A DNA stretch of 48,973 nt, from assembly GCF_001435525.1 (NCBI RefSeq), contig NZ_AZDP01000026.1:1-48973 (forward strand). The letters are read 5' to 3'. The notes under the pieces are model-generated. The model was not told the origin of the DNA. It made no database searches and was given only the letters and a program-made list of their open reading frames with translations. This DNA comes from Levilactobacillus koreensis JCM 16448 (GTDB taxonomy: Bacteria > Bacillota > Bacilli > Lactobacillales > Lactobacillaceae). Position 1 is the first letter of the stretch. Every line of letters begins with the position of its first letter. The position numbers were made by a program, and so were the translations under genes. Shown one piece after another: positions 7,691 through 15,480 of the stretch.

Positions 7691-8453
7691 ACCACTACTC
7701 GAACTAAAAGACGTCGTGTTAAAGGTCAATCGCAACACGCCCGAGGAAATCACGATCCTAAATAAACTCAACCTGACCATCAATGCCGGCGACTTTATCA
7801 CGGTATTGGGCTCTAACGGGGCCGGCAAATCGACCCTCTTCAACGCGATTGGGGGCGACCTCAGCATTGATAGCGGCCAGATTCTCCTCAATGGTAAGGA
7901 CATCGCCCACGACTCCGTGGAAAAGCGGACCCGTTTCCTCGCTCGTGTATTTCAAGACCCGAAGCTAGGAACGGCTCCCCGGATGACGGTGGCTGAAAAC
8001 CTATTGCTCGCCGAACGTCGAGGTCAACGTCGCGGCTTGATGCCCCGGGGATTGAATCGGCATTTGGACCACTACAAGGAACTCACAGCCACCATGCATA
8101 ACGGCTTGGACGACCGCCTGACCACGGCCACCGGTAACCTCTCTGGTGGGCAACGACAAGCGCTGAGCTTCCTAATGGCAACGCTGAAGCGACCCGAGAT
8201 TTTACTATTGGATGAACACACGGCAGCGCTAGACCCGCGGACTGGTCAAGACTTGATGCGCCTGACCAATGAACGGGTCTCGCAGGATAAGCTGACCTGC
8301 CTAATGATCACCCACCACATGGAAGACGCGCTGACGTACGGTAACCGGCTGATTGTCCTGCACCACGGTAAGGTCACGTTCGATGTGGCCGGCGCAGACA
8401 AGGCAGCGCTGACCACCGAGAAGCTCTACAGCTTCTTCGCCGAGATTGAATAG
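7683..8453 (+). CDS. ABC transporter ATPase, TrpZ-type (operon 2)
   Basis: Energising subunit of the second TrpXYZ-like importer, 256 residues. Walker A GSNGAGKST, signature LSGGQRQALSF, Walker B LLLLDEHTAALD and the H-loop CLMITHH are intact. It differs from the operon 1 ATPase by an inserted basic stretch RRGQRRGLMPRGLNRH after the Q-loop. A GNAT gene follows after 9 bp with no terminator between, so it is probably cotranscribed. Confidence 0.92.
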   Translation: MTKPLLELKDVVLKVNRNTPEEITILNKLNLTINAGDFITVLGSNGAGKSTLFNAIGGDLSIDSGQILLNGKDIAHDSVEKRTRFLARVFQDPKLGTAPRMTVAENLLLAERRGQRRGLMPRGLNRHLDHYKELTATMHNGLDDRLTTATGNLSGGQRQALSFLMATLKRPEILLLDEHTAALDPRTGQDLMRLTNERVSQDKLTCLMITHHMEDALTYGNRLIVLHHGKVTFDVAGADKAALTTEKLYSFFAEIE

Positions 8454-8462
8454 GAGTATCCC

Positions 8463-8894
8463 ATGGAAATCGTAATTTCAAATGCACCATTTAACCGGGC
8501 AGCCGCCCTTGCCCTCCGCCAAGCGACCTTCGTGACCGAACGAGGTATCCCGCGCGACGTAGAATTCGACGACCGCGATACGCCGGAACGACAATACGTG
8601 GTCGCGTACCAGCGACCCGAATTACCAGTGGGGACACTCCGCTTAGAACCCCAGTCCGACACAGAAATGCGGTTCGGCCGAGTCTGTACCAGCCAAGCCG
8701 TTCGCGGTCAGGGAATCGGTAGTCAGGTCCTGCAAGCCGGCGAAGATTGGGCCAAGGCGCACGGCTTCACGGTCGGCATTATCGACGGTGAACTCACGGC
8801 CAAGACTTTCTACGAACGTTGCGGCTACCACGTTGTTGGCGAGCCGTTCGATGAGGATGGCGCACCCGTTGTGACGTTGAAAAAGAAGTTGTAA
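8463..8894 (+). CDS. GNAT family N-acetyltransferase (ElaA/YjcF-like)
   Basis: Single GNAT domain of 143 residues. The acetyl-CoA pyrophosphate loop is at VRGQGIGSQVL and the late strand/helix is KTFYERCGYHVVGEPFDEDG, a C-terminal signature shared with the ElaA/YjcF group. A similar protein is encoded at 26181. The acceptor substrate is unknown. It starts 9 bp after the ABC ATPase, with AGGAG before the ATG, and closes operon 2 ahead of a clear terminator. Confidence 0.85.
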   Translation: MEIVISNAPFNRAAALALRQATFVTERGIPRDVEFDDRDTPERQYVVAYQRPELPVGTLRLEPQSDTEMRFGRVCTSQAVRGQGIGSQVLQAGEDWAKAHGFTVGIIDGELTAKTFYERCGYHVVGEPFDEDGAPVVTLKKKL

Positions 8895-8901
8895 TTTAAA
8901 A

Positions 8902-8936
8902 GACAGGTTTGGGATTTTGTCCCAGGCCTGTTTTGT
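8902..8936 (+). terminator. Rho-independent terminator of operon 2
   Basis: ACAGG/CCTGT outer stem and GGGA/TCCC inner stem (8903-8931) followed by TTTT, 8 bp after the GNAT stop. 8937-9056 contains no gene or further signal that I can support. Confidence 0.75.
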
Positions 8937-9056
8937 CTCCAGCCCATATTTCTAAGGCGTACGCTAAGAGTCAGCTGGCCCCGCTTAAACCTGATAACTA
9001 CTTTTGGTTATTCAAAATCTAAGTCAAGCCACGACTTGCTAACATAGACCGTTTCT

Positions 9057-9506
9057 TCATAGTAACTTTCTCCTTATCCATATGAGAACTATCGTTATGA
9101 ATAGTACTAGCGGTGCCCCAATCATCTCTAAAGCCAACAGATAGGCCCGAATCGTCATATCTTCATTCGGATTATCGTACATTGAGAGTTTTAAGGTACT
9201 ACTAAAATGAATTGGTTTGTTTTTAGATGAATGTGTAAGTGATTTCATCCGATTATTTTTCTTAAAAGTGCCCCTAAGCTTCTCAAACAAGATATTCTCA
9301 ATTGGTAACAGTAGATAGCACATCAGGAAGTACCATGAGAACAAGTCCCAGTTGAAGATAAAGCGTCCGAAAATAAAACGGCAATTTACGATAATCAACA
9401 GCACGAAGATTAGTAGCCCCTGGATATATGACACAAGGTAATTCACTGGGTTATTGAATTTTTCATCTACCTGCATTTTTATGGATAGCACCTTACGTAT
9501 CTTCAT
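9057..9506 (-). CDS. Small membrane protein, function unknown
   Basis: 149 residues with three strongly hydrophobic segments: two near the N-terminus (roughly 28-48 and 55-70) and one near the C-terminus (roughly 125-143), separated by a basic cytoplasmic-like loop (KLRGTFKKNNRMK). I do not recognise the family. Codon and base use are visibly more AT-rich than in the flanking genes, as in the neighbouring RelA/SpoT-type operon, which suggests acquisition. Stand-alone; 9507-9675 upstream is AT-rich without a recognisable gene. Confidence 0.6.
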   Translation of the reverse strand: MKIRKVLSIKMQVDEKFNNPVNYLVSYIQGLLIFVLLIIVNCRFIFGRFIFNWDLFSWYFLMCYLLLPIENILFEKLRGTFKKNNRMKSLTHSSKNKPIHFSSTLKLSMYDNPNEDMTIRAYLLALEMIGAPLVLFITIVLIWIRRKLL

Positions 9507-9675
9507 TGAGCTCCCCCCATTGTGGCAATGATTATACGCAGAGGTTAATCAATTCTAATCGTGATTTGCTTCTAATGTCGTTGTTTGTTTTGCGACCGTT
9601 TTAATCAATTTTTTGTTCTACGTGATTCTCTGAACAGCCTAATATTTATGGATTTGGAAAAGATGCTGCTATAAC

Positions 9676-9720
9676 AAAAGTGGTGGCTGCCGTTTACAAT
9701 CAACGGTAGCCACCACTTTT
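9676..9720. terminator. Bidirectional terminator
   Basis: Stem of about 17 bp (AAAAGTGGTGGCT with AGCCACCACTTTT plus an inner CCGT/ACGG). On the minus strand it ends the operon of the RelA/SpoT-like gene. Confidence 0.8.
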
Positions 9721-9737
9721 GTGTTCAGTCAAACTCG

Positions 9738-10031
9738 CTAGCCAAATTGAGCAACCAGCTGGTCTGGGTATTTACAATAGTCCAAGAACTGGTCAAGGTC
9801 AGCAATCTCCCGAGCACTTTGAAAGTAAGGGTCCATGTGCTGAACGGACGCAAAACTCGCCTCGTCTGTCCCCAATCCGTGAACGGAATACGCATAACCA
9901 GGAACATCTTTACGTGCAAGCAACCGATCTATTTCATCCATAACTGGTTGGGCGGTCGAATCAGCACTCGAAAAATGATAGGCAAACGAAATGTGTTCGT
10001 AGCGTGCGTACAAAATCAAATGAGTAAACAT
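9738..10031 (-). CDS. Small protein downstream of RelA/SpoT-like gene; candidate antitoxin
   Basis: 97 residues from the ATG at 10031, which has GGGAG at a spacing of 8 inside the end of the upstream gene; an ATG six bases earlier is too close to that site. It overlaps the RelA/SpoT-like gene by 16 bp, so the two are translationally coupled. Soluble, mildly acidic, with a Tyr/His-rich N-terminal half and a helical end (ADLDQFLDYCKYPDQLVAQ). I do not recognise the family. Position, size and overlap fit an antitoxin of a toxSAS pair, but this is inference from context. Confidence 0.6.
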   Translation of the reverse strand: MFTHLILYARYEHISFAYHFSSADSTAQPVMDEIDRLLARKDVPGYAYSVHGLGTDEASFASVQHMDPYFQSAREIADLDQFLDYCKYPDQLVAQFG

Positions 10032-10624
10032 TGCCATTCTCCCTTCTCTGCTTCATGTCTGAAATGTTCATGATAATTTCCAGGAGCATCCTGCGCATCC
10101 CAAATTTGCAATTCCCATGGAAAGTATTTATTGTTCGTCTGAAAATAACAGTGAACCGCTTGATATTTCCCATCACGCCTCATGTAATATCTTGAAATAA
10201 TATCTCGGCGTTCTAGGTCAAATAATAGGTTATCCATCCCAACTATGTTCTGATTAAGCCCTGCAACAACAATTCGGGTACCCATTAAGTCATTAATGAT
10301 TTTGGCAACATATCGTTTCTTGCAAAGATTGTATTTAAGTTTAATTCTAAATGAAGTCAATAACTTGATACGGTATTGAAATTTTAGATGTTGATTTCTT
10401 ATTCCCATGTTGGTCATCTGTTTTGTCTGAGTTTTTCGCAAAACGTCTAGGTAGTTTTCAACAAAGCCTAATCCCAATACCGTTTCAAAATCATCAACCA
10501 GCAGTTTCTTCAAATTCACCAATTGCTGGTCACTGCGCACCTTACCATAGAAACACTCATTAAACAAATCATATAGGTTCTTAATGTCAAAAATCAGCTG
10601 TTCAATCTTTTTTAAATCAATCAT
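10016..10624 (-). CDS. Small RelA/SpoT-domain protein, candidate toxSAS toxin
   Basis: 202 residues with a RelA/SpoT nucleotidyltransferase core and no HD or TGS/ACT domains. Signatures in order: basic substrate region YRIKLLTSFRIKLKYN (about 82-97), NDLMGTRIVV (about 111-120, the usual D-x-x-G-x-R-I), the G-loop GKYQAVHCYF (usual GYRSIH), WELQIWD (usual EIQIRT) and a closing HEHFRHEAEKGEW. A lone small synthetase overlapped by a downstream small ORF matches the toxSAS layout, whose members pyrophosphorylate tRNA CCA ends or make toxic alarmones. A housekeeping small alarmone synthetase is the alternative. AT-rich relative to neighbours. Confidence 0.72.
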   Translation of the reverse strand: MIDLKKIEQLIFDIKNLYDLFNECFYGKVRSDQQLVNLKKLLVDDFETVLGLGFVENYLDVLRKTQTKQMTNMGIRNQHLKFQYRIKLLTSFRIKLKYNLCKKRYVAKIINDLMGTRIVVAGLNQNIVGMDNLLFDLERRDIISRYYMRRDGKYQAVHCYFQTNNKYFPWELQIWDAQDAPGNYHEHFRHEAEKGEWQCLLI

Positions 10625-10777
10625 TTGGAATCTACCATCCTTAGAATTTAGTTTCTAAGAATTAACTCCGTAAATTGATGCTGATTTTTTTGCAAATTAA
10701 AAATATTTTTAGCCCAATGTAAAGAAAGCATTTGTCGTTATTTTAGCCACTCCATCAAAACGACAATGGTACCCATC

Positions 10778-10809
10778 AAAAAAAGCGTGACGGTTCACTC
10801 CCATCACGC
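10778..10809 (-). terminator. Terminator of the hydroxyacid dehydrogenase gene
   Basis: On the minus strand, GCGTGA/TCACGC stem followed by seven T. 10625-10777 upstream of the RelA/SpoT-like gene is AT-rich and otherwise empty. Confidence 0.75.
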
Positions 10810-10818
10810 TACCTATCC

Positions 10819-11685
10819 TTACTTTTGTTCGTAAGTCTTGATCAGCCCTTGCGTCCCATCGTTGCCCAAATCGAAGTCATCAACCATGGCTTCATACAGC
10901 AGCTTGGCCTGCTTAGTCGCTGGCAAATCAAGGTCCATTTTGTCAGCCTCCTGTAAGGCGATTCGAAGATCCTTTAAGAAGTGCTTGGCAAAGAAACCGG
11001 GTGTGTAGTCGCCCTTCAAAATCCGCGGGACGTAGTTGTCCATGCTCCAGTTGTCGGCACCACCACTACTTAGCGTTGCCAGCACTTGTGGTAAGTCCAG
11101 CTTGGCCGCCTTAGCGTAGACCAGCATTTCCGTCAGGCCGGTCATGGTCCCGGCAATCATGATCTGGTTGGCCATCTTGGTGTGTTGGCCCTTGCCGGCA
11201 TCCCCAAAATAAGCCACCCGTTGTCCCACCTGCTGAAAGACTGGCTGCAACTGGTCGTAAGCGGCTTTGTCCCCACCAACCATCACAGTCAACGTGGCGT
11301 TCTTGGCCCCCACATCGCCGCCTGACACCGGGGCGTCCAGCGCCTGAACGTTGTGGTCGTGCGCAAGTTGGGTTAATTTGACCGCTAACGATGGCGTGCT
11401 GGTCGTCATGTCGACCACGATACTCCCCGGCTTAATGCCAGCGAAGACGCCGTGCTCACCCGTGTATACTTCCTCCACGTCGCTTGGGTAACCAACCATG
11501 GTCATGACCACGTCCGCCCGCGTCGCAACGTCCTGTGGTGTGTCCGCCCAAGTTGCCCCGGCATCCAAAACCGTCTGTGCATGGGCCTTGGTTCGGTTGT
11601 AAACGACCACCTTTTGGCCAGCCTTCAACAGGTTACAGACAATGCCAGTTCCCATGACGCCGGTTCCAATAAATCCAATTTGCAT
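10819..11685 (-). CDS. NAD(P)-dependent beta-hydroxyacid dehydrogenase (3-hydroxyisobutyrate dehydrogenase family)
   Basis: Cytoplasmic oxidoreductase of 288 residues. N-terminal Rossmann motif GFIGTGVMGTGI with NRT after strand 2, the family signature DAPVSGGDVGAKNATL (about 120-135) and the catalytic-lysine segment KMANQIMIAG (about 168-177). The family includes 3-hydroxyisobutyrate dehydrogenase, tartronate semialdehyde reductase and succinic semialdehyde reductase; which one cannot be told here. Start taken at the ATG at 11685, 8 nt after GGGAGG. Single gene with its own terminator. Confidence 0.88.
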   Translation of the reverse strand: MQIGFIGTGVMGTGIVCNLLKAGQKVVVYNRTKAHAQTVLDAGATWADTPQDVATRADVVMTMVGYPSDVEEVYTGEHGVFAGIKPGSIVVDMTTSTPSLAVKLTQLAHDHNVQALDAPVSGGDVGAKNATLTVMVGGDKAAYDQLQPVFQQVGQRVAYFGDAGKGQHTKMANQIMIAGTMTGLTEMLVYAKAAKLDLPQVLATLSSGGADNWSMDNYVPRILKGDYTPGFFAKHFLKDLRIALQEADKMDLDLPATKQAKLLYEAMVDDFDLGNDGTQGLIKTYEQK

Positions 11686-11784
11686 CAGCAAAACCTCCCA
11701 TTACTCATTATGATTATCATAGCACGACCACCTGGCGCACCGCACGTTAAGAGGTTGAAGTAGTGCGTTTTATCTGTGATTAAC

Positions 11785-11813
11785 AAAAAAGGATGACCTT
11801 TTATTGGCCACCC
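11785..11813 (-). terminator. Terminator of terC-like gene
   Basis: Minus-strand 8-bp stem GGGTGGCC/GGTCATCC (two G-U pairs) followed by six T. Confidence 0.65.
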
Positions 11814-11819
11814 CGTAAT

Positions 11820-12611
11820 TTATGATTCAGTTGATTTAGAAGACTTCTTAACGCTCGTCTTACTCGTTGTCTGTCCCCGCCGCCGTTTGCGGACCGCGTG
11901 AATAATCAGCGTCAAAATAATTGCACCCACCACAACAATACCGAACAGCGTTGCTGGAATCTCAATATCAATGGCTGGAATCGAGATGAACAGTTTCACC
12001 GCGATCAGTCCAATCAGGATATACGCCATGGGTTCCAGCTCCGGAATGCGTTGCATCAATTTCATGATGACTTCGGCCACGCCCCGCATTGCGAGAATCC
12101 CAATCAGTCCCCCAATCAAGACGATGACGGGATTGCTGGAGATCGCCAGTGACGCCAACACGGAGTCGACGGAGAAGATGATGTCCATCATTTCAATCTG
12201 CAGAACCACGGACCAGAACAATGGCAAGAGCCGTTTCTTCTTGTCGCTCACTAATTTCCGCGTATGCTTGACCCGCGTCTTCGTGAAGAATTGCAGAACC
12301 AGGTAGGCCAGGTAAAGTGCCCCGATGACCTTGATCTCCCAGAAATGAATCAGATAGGTTCCTAATCCAATAATGATAAAACGGAAAATGTACGCACCCC
12401 AGATCCCATAAAACAACGACTTCTCGCGTTCTTTTTGGGAGGGCAGCGACTGTGTCTGAGCGGCCAAAACGACGGCGTTATCGACGGACAAGAGACATTC
12501 GATCAGGACCAGTGAAAAGATAATCAACCAGTCATTACCCGAAGAAATCACCGTTTCCCAGTTGTGTAAGTCAAAGAATGGCCCGTATAACTGGCCAAGA
12601 AAATGTAACAA
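11820..12611 (-). CDS. TerC family integral membrane protein
   Basis: 263 residues, about seven membrane segments. The TerC-typical motifs ECLLSVDNAVVLA (near residue 38) and MMDIIFSVDSVLA (near 140) carry the paired Asp residues thought to bind metal. Family members export Mn2+ or act in metal homeostasis. The start is a TTG with GAGGAG 12 nt upstream, a little far. C-terminal tail is basic then Ser/Thr/Lys-rich (KTSVKKSSKSTES). No yybP-ykoY-type riboswitch was recognised upstream. Confidence 0.85.
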   Translation of the reverse strand: MLHFLGQLYGPFFDLHNWETVISSGNDWLIIFSLVLIECLLSVDNAVVLAAQTQSLPSQKEREKSLFYGIWGAYIFRFIIIGLGTYLIHFWEIKVIGALYLAYLVLQFFTKTRVKHTRKLVSDKKKRLLPLFWSVVLQIEMMDIIFSVDSVLASLAISSNPVIVLIGGLIGILAMRGVAEVIMKLMQRIPELEPMAYILIGLIAVKLFISIPAIDIEIPATLFGIVVVGAIILTLIIHAVRKRRRGQTTSKTSVKKSSKSTES

Positions 12612-12843
12612 CGCTTACTTCAGCTCCTCAGTATAAGAAAATTTATTTTTGGTTAGTTTACCATACCAACGTCAAACTTACGACCCATTTATTTAGTATA
12701 GCGCACAACCATTCAAAAGGTTAGTTAGCTGAGTTCGTCGTTTTATAATACAAGTTATTAGAAATGTTACCGAATCGCTACATCTCTGTTACCTCGATGC
12801 AACCAAAGCGCGTTAAGATTGGGGGTAATTTAAGGGGAAATGG

Positions 12844-14166
12844 ATGATTATTGTGAAAAAACTTTTGTTACTTCTAGGAACAGTTTTATTGGTCGGTAGC
12901 TTCTTCCCTGCACACCCCGCGTATGCCCGTAGCTACTCGACCATTACCAGTACCAAGAAGACCGACTACAACGCGCGCTTTGTGAATCAGGGCACCCGTA
13001 ATGACGGTATTTACTACTACGCGCCGTACTACACGCAACGCTCCGCTAAGACACGTGATGCTAGCGGGAAGAACTGGCAACACCGGTTTGTCCGGGTCAG
13101 CCAGACGGCCAAGTTGTCCAACGGCTCGACCTACGTCAAGTTCTCCTGGTACGGAAAAACGATTGGCTGGGTCAACCAAAATGCCTTGCAAACCTTTAGT
13201 CGTTCACAAAACGCGGCAGTACTCTTACAAAACGCCCATTTCCAAGGACGCGCAATGATCTTCAACAGCTATGCGACCGGCGCCAGCTTAGTCAATGTCG
13301 GCTACGCCAATGCCAGCAACAAGACGGCCAACGATGCCAGCACCCTCTTTCCAATTGCCTCACTGCAAAAGATCATGACGGGCGCCATCATCGAGCAACT
13401 CGCCGCCAACAACAAGCTGTCCCTGACCGACAAGCTCAGCAAGTATTACCCAAGTGTCAAGAACAGCGGTAACATCACGATCCGTCAACTCTTGAACCAC
13501 CGCTCTGGAATCGACATGGGGGAAACCACCCCCTCAACGTTGTTGGCCACGCAGGCTTCCGAGATAAATTACACGCTCAGTCAATTATCCGTTAGTGGCA
13601 ACCAATCCTTTGACTACACCAACGCAAACTACACCTTGCTGGCTGGTATCGCATCGAAGGTCACCGGTCAAACGTACGACCAGTTGGTCCAGTCGCGGAT
13701 CATTCAACCGCTCAAGCTGAACAACACTTACAGTTGGAACAATTTACCCGCCGGTCAGACCGTGGCCAATGGCTATAGTTTCACCAACGGCCAGGACTAT
13801 ACTGCCGATGGCGTTTCACAAAACCTGATGTCCTCTCTGCTCGGGGCCGGCAACTACTACTCCACCCCAGAGGATTACTACACGATTCAAAAGGGCCTGC
13901 GTAACGGTAAGATTTTAACCAAGACGCAGTATTACGAGCTCAGCAACGATTACAAGTTAAGCTACGCTGGCGGTCTCTACCACGACTCCGGCAACATGAA
14001 GCGGGTCCGTGGCGGCTTAACCGGCGCCGGCTATCAAACGGTGCTGTACGGCTCTGAGGGCAATAAGTCCGGCGTGATTCTCTTCGCCAACCAAAGTCCT
14101 ACCAAGTCGCTGAACACGTTGGCCAAGACCTTGTATCAGTTGGCAATCAACTACAATGAGAACTAA
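12844..14166 (+). CDS. Secreted serine hydrolase (beta-lactamase/class C PBP family) with SH3/GW-like module
   Basis: 440 residues. Signal peptide (KKLLLLLGTVLLVGSFFPAHPAYA), then a GW/SH3-like wall-binding module (about 50-120, ending GWVNQNAL), then the serine-hydrolase domain. Catalytic motifs: S-L-Q-K in IASLQKIMTG, Y-T-N in DYTNANYTLLAG and NHRSGI. It may act as a D-Ala-D-Ala peptidase or esterase on wall material; no known resistance enzyme is implied. The wall module resembles the one in the DacA-like protein at 42962 (both contain GIYYY and GWV). Start has AAGGGGA upstream. Stand-alone. Confidence 0.85.
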   Translation: MIIVKKLLLLLGTVLLVGSFFPAHPAYARSYSTITSTKKTDYNARFVNQGTRNDGIYYYAPYYTQRSAKTRDASGKNWQHRFVRVSQTAKLSNGSTYVKFSWYGKTIGWVNQNALQTFSRSQNAAVLLQNAHFQGRAMIFNSYATGASLVNVGYANASNKTANDASTLFPIASLQKIMTGAIIEQLAANNKLSLTDKLSKYYPSVKNSGNITIRQLLNHRSGIDMGETTPSTLLATQASEINYTLSQLSVSGNQSFDYTNANYTLLAGIASKVTGQTYDQLVQSRIIQPLKLNNTYSWNNLPAGQTVANGYSFTNGQDYTADGVSQNLMSSLLGAGNYYSTPEDYYTIQKGLRNGKILTKTQYYELSNDYKLSYAGGLYHDSGNMKRVRGGLTGAGYQTVLYGSEGNKSGVILFANQSPTKSLNTLAKTLYQLAINYNEN

Positions 14167-14185
14167 AGAGCTACGTGTTTAATTG

Positions 14186-14224
14186 CCGCGCTCCGGCTGT
14201 CAGGGATTCCGCCTGCCATGGGGA
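14186..14224 (-). repeat. Family 1 right-end fragment
   Basis: Reverse right end (CTGTCAGGGATTCCGCCTGC) 20 bp after the serine hydrolase stop, followed by unrecognisable sequence up to the terminator. Confidence 0.65.
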
Positions 14225-14314
14225 ACACCTCCAACCTGAGGTACGGGCTTCCGAGGTTGCTTTTGGGCTAAATAGCCTACCAGCTAAGAATGTCTTTCAA
14301 TTTCAATGATTACT

Positions 14315-14369
14315 AGAGAACCCCCATCCAATCGCTATACAACTGGATGGGGGTTCTCTGTTTTTTTTT
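14315..14369 (+). terminator. Strong rho-independent terminator
   Basis: Perfect 16-bp stem (14315-14330 with 14344-14359), then a run of eight or more T. Ends the serine hydrolase transcript. Confidence 0.85.
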
Positions 14370-14460
14370 AGATTTATTCATTAGTAGCCACTCGGTCGCA
14401 ACTCGAGTCAATTGACAAATTCCAATCTAAACATCAATCATGTCATAACCACACTACTTT

Positions 14461-14644
14461 AGCCGCAGGAGGCCAGGGATGCAGCCGGCCGTGGTAATCT
14501 AGGTAGCTGGCCGTTGGCTAGCTACCTAGATAGGCGACTTTGAAGACACACGTTCTTCGTGGCTTCAAAGCGAGCGAGAAGACTGGTGACCTTCCAGGCT
14601 GAAGCGTCCTCACAGCAGGCGGAATTCCTGGCAGCCGGAGGTGA
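14461..14644 (+). repeat. Family 1 dispersed repeat, full copy
   Basis: First hairpin: 12 perfect pairs, 14497-14508 with 14520-14531. Second: CTTTGAAGACAC 14538-14549 with GTGGCTTCAAAG 14559-14570. Third: AGACTGG/CCAGGCT. Ends GGCCAGGGAT (left) and GGAATTCCTGGCAGCC (right). It abuts the 3' end of the GH73 gene. Confidence 0.9.
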
Positions 14645-14656
14645 ACACTACTAAAT

Positions 14657-15277
14657 CTAAGTATCATACTGATTCAGATTGTAGGTAGCGATGAGATTGG
14701 TCAGCTTCTTCGCGTACTTCGGATCCGTGGCGTAGCCGTTGTTCTGTAACAGCTTGGCCGCCACCGTATAATCCGTGACCGTTTGCTTGAAGTAGCTCCG
14801 TTTTAACAACGCATCGTGGTCCAGAATGGCCGCCGTTAAATTAGGGTAGTCTCTGAAGTTAGCGTTGATGGTAATCTTCTTACCATTCACGTACTCGTTG
14901 GTGGGGAAACTCTTGGACTGACCTTCGTAGCTCCCCTTTACGCCAAAGGGATTGTTGGCCTGCAAAAAGAGCGCCGAGGTCCCCCAACTAGACTCCAGGA
15001 TGGCCTGGGCAATCACGATGCTGGGCAGAACCTGACCATTTTGGCGGTAGACCCGCACGGCCGGATTGGCCATCTTGGTGATAAATTTCTGCTGGGCTGC
15101 GGTCTCTCCTGAAGAGGACTCACTCGTCGTCTGATTGATCCGGGCCGATTGAATTTCTGTTTTAATTTTTCCGCGAACTAATAAGCCGCCGCCCAAGACC
15201 AGCAGGACCAAGACAAAGATCCAGGTGGCCGTGGCGGGGTGACTGTTTCGCTTGCGTGAGCGCCGACGCTTTGGCAA
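14657..15277 (-). CDS. Membrane-anchored glucosaminidase (GH73)
   Basis: 206 residues. Very basic N-terminus (PKRRRSRKRN) then one membrane helix (about 18-35), so type II orientation with the enzyme outside. GH73 features: PSIVIAQAILESSWGTS with the catalytic Glu, NNPFGVKG, FRDYPNLTAAILDH and the final NGYATDPKYAKKL. Cleaves N-acetylglucosaminyl bonds in peptidoglycan or a related wall polymer. Start is TTG with GGAGGG at a spacing of about 6. Divergent from the DUF218 gene; the gap holds matching promoter-like inverted arms. Confidence 0.85.
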   Translation of the reverse strand: MPKRRRSRKRNSHPATATWIFVLVLLVLGGGLLVRGKIKTEIQSARINQTTSESSSGETAAQQKFITKMANPAVRVYRQNGQVLPSIVIAQAILESSWGTSALFLQANNPFGVKGSYEGQSKSFPTNEYVNGKKITINANFRDYPNLTAAILDHDALLKRSYFKQTVTDYTVAAKLLQNNGYATDPKYAKKLTNLIATYNLNQYDT

Positions 15278-15294
15278 CCCGATCCCTCCTATTT

Positions 15295-15408
15295 CGGTTA
15301 TAATTAATTTAATGACCGCTCGTAGTTGTAACGGGCAGCTTGGCCCAATTTAGACCGAAACATGCCATCGCCAAATTTCAACTTTAGCGGTTCTCATTAA
15401 TTATAATC
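15295..15408. promoter_or_regulatory. Divergent promoter region with paired AGCGGT...TTATAA arms
   Basis: The two halves of the gap carry the same motif in opposite orientation: AGCGGT, then an AT-rich spacer, then ATTAATTATAA (15386-15408 plus; 15298-15320 minus). Each ends in a good -10 (TATAAT/TTATAA) directed at its own gene. Shared control of the wall hydrolase and DUF218 gene is plausible but inferred. Confidence 0.45.
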
Positions 15409-15480
15409 AGAATGAACTAAGAAGTAACTTAAATTGTAAAGTCTCAAGAAAACTTAACCTTTACGAAGGGGGTGTCAACA

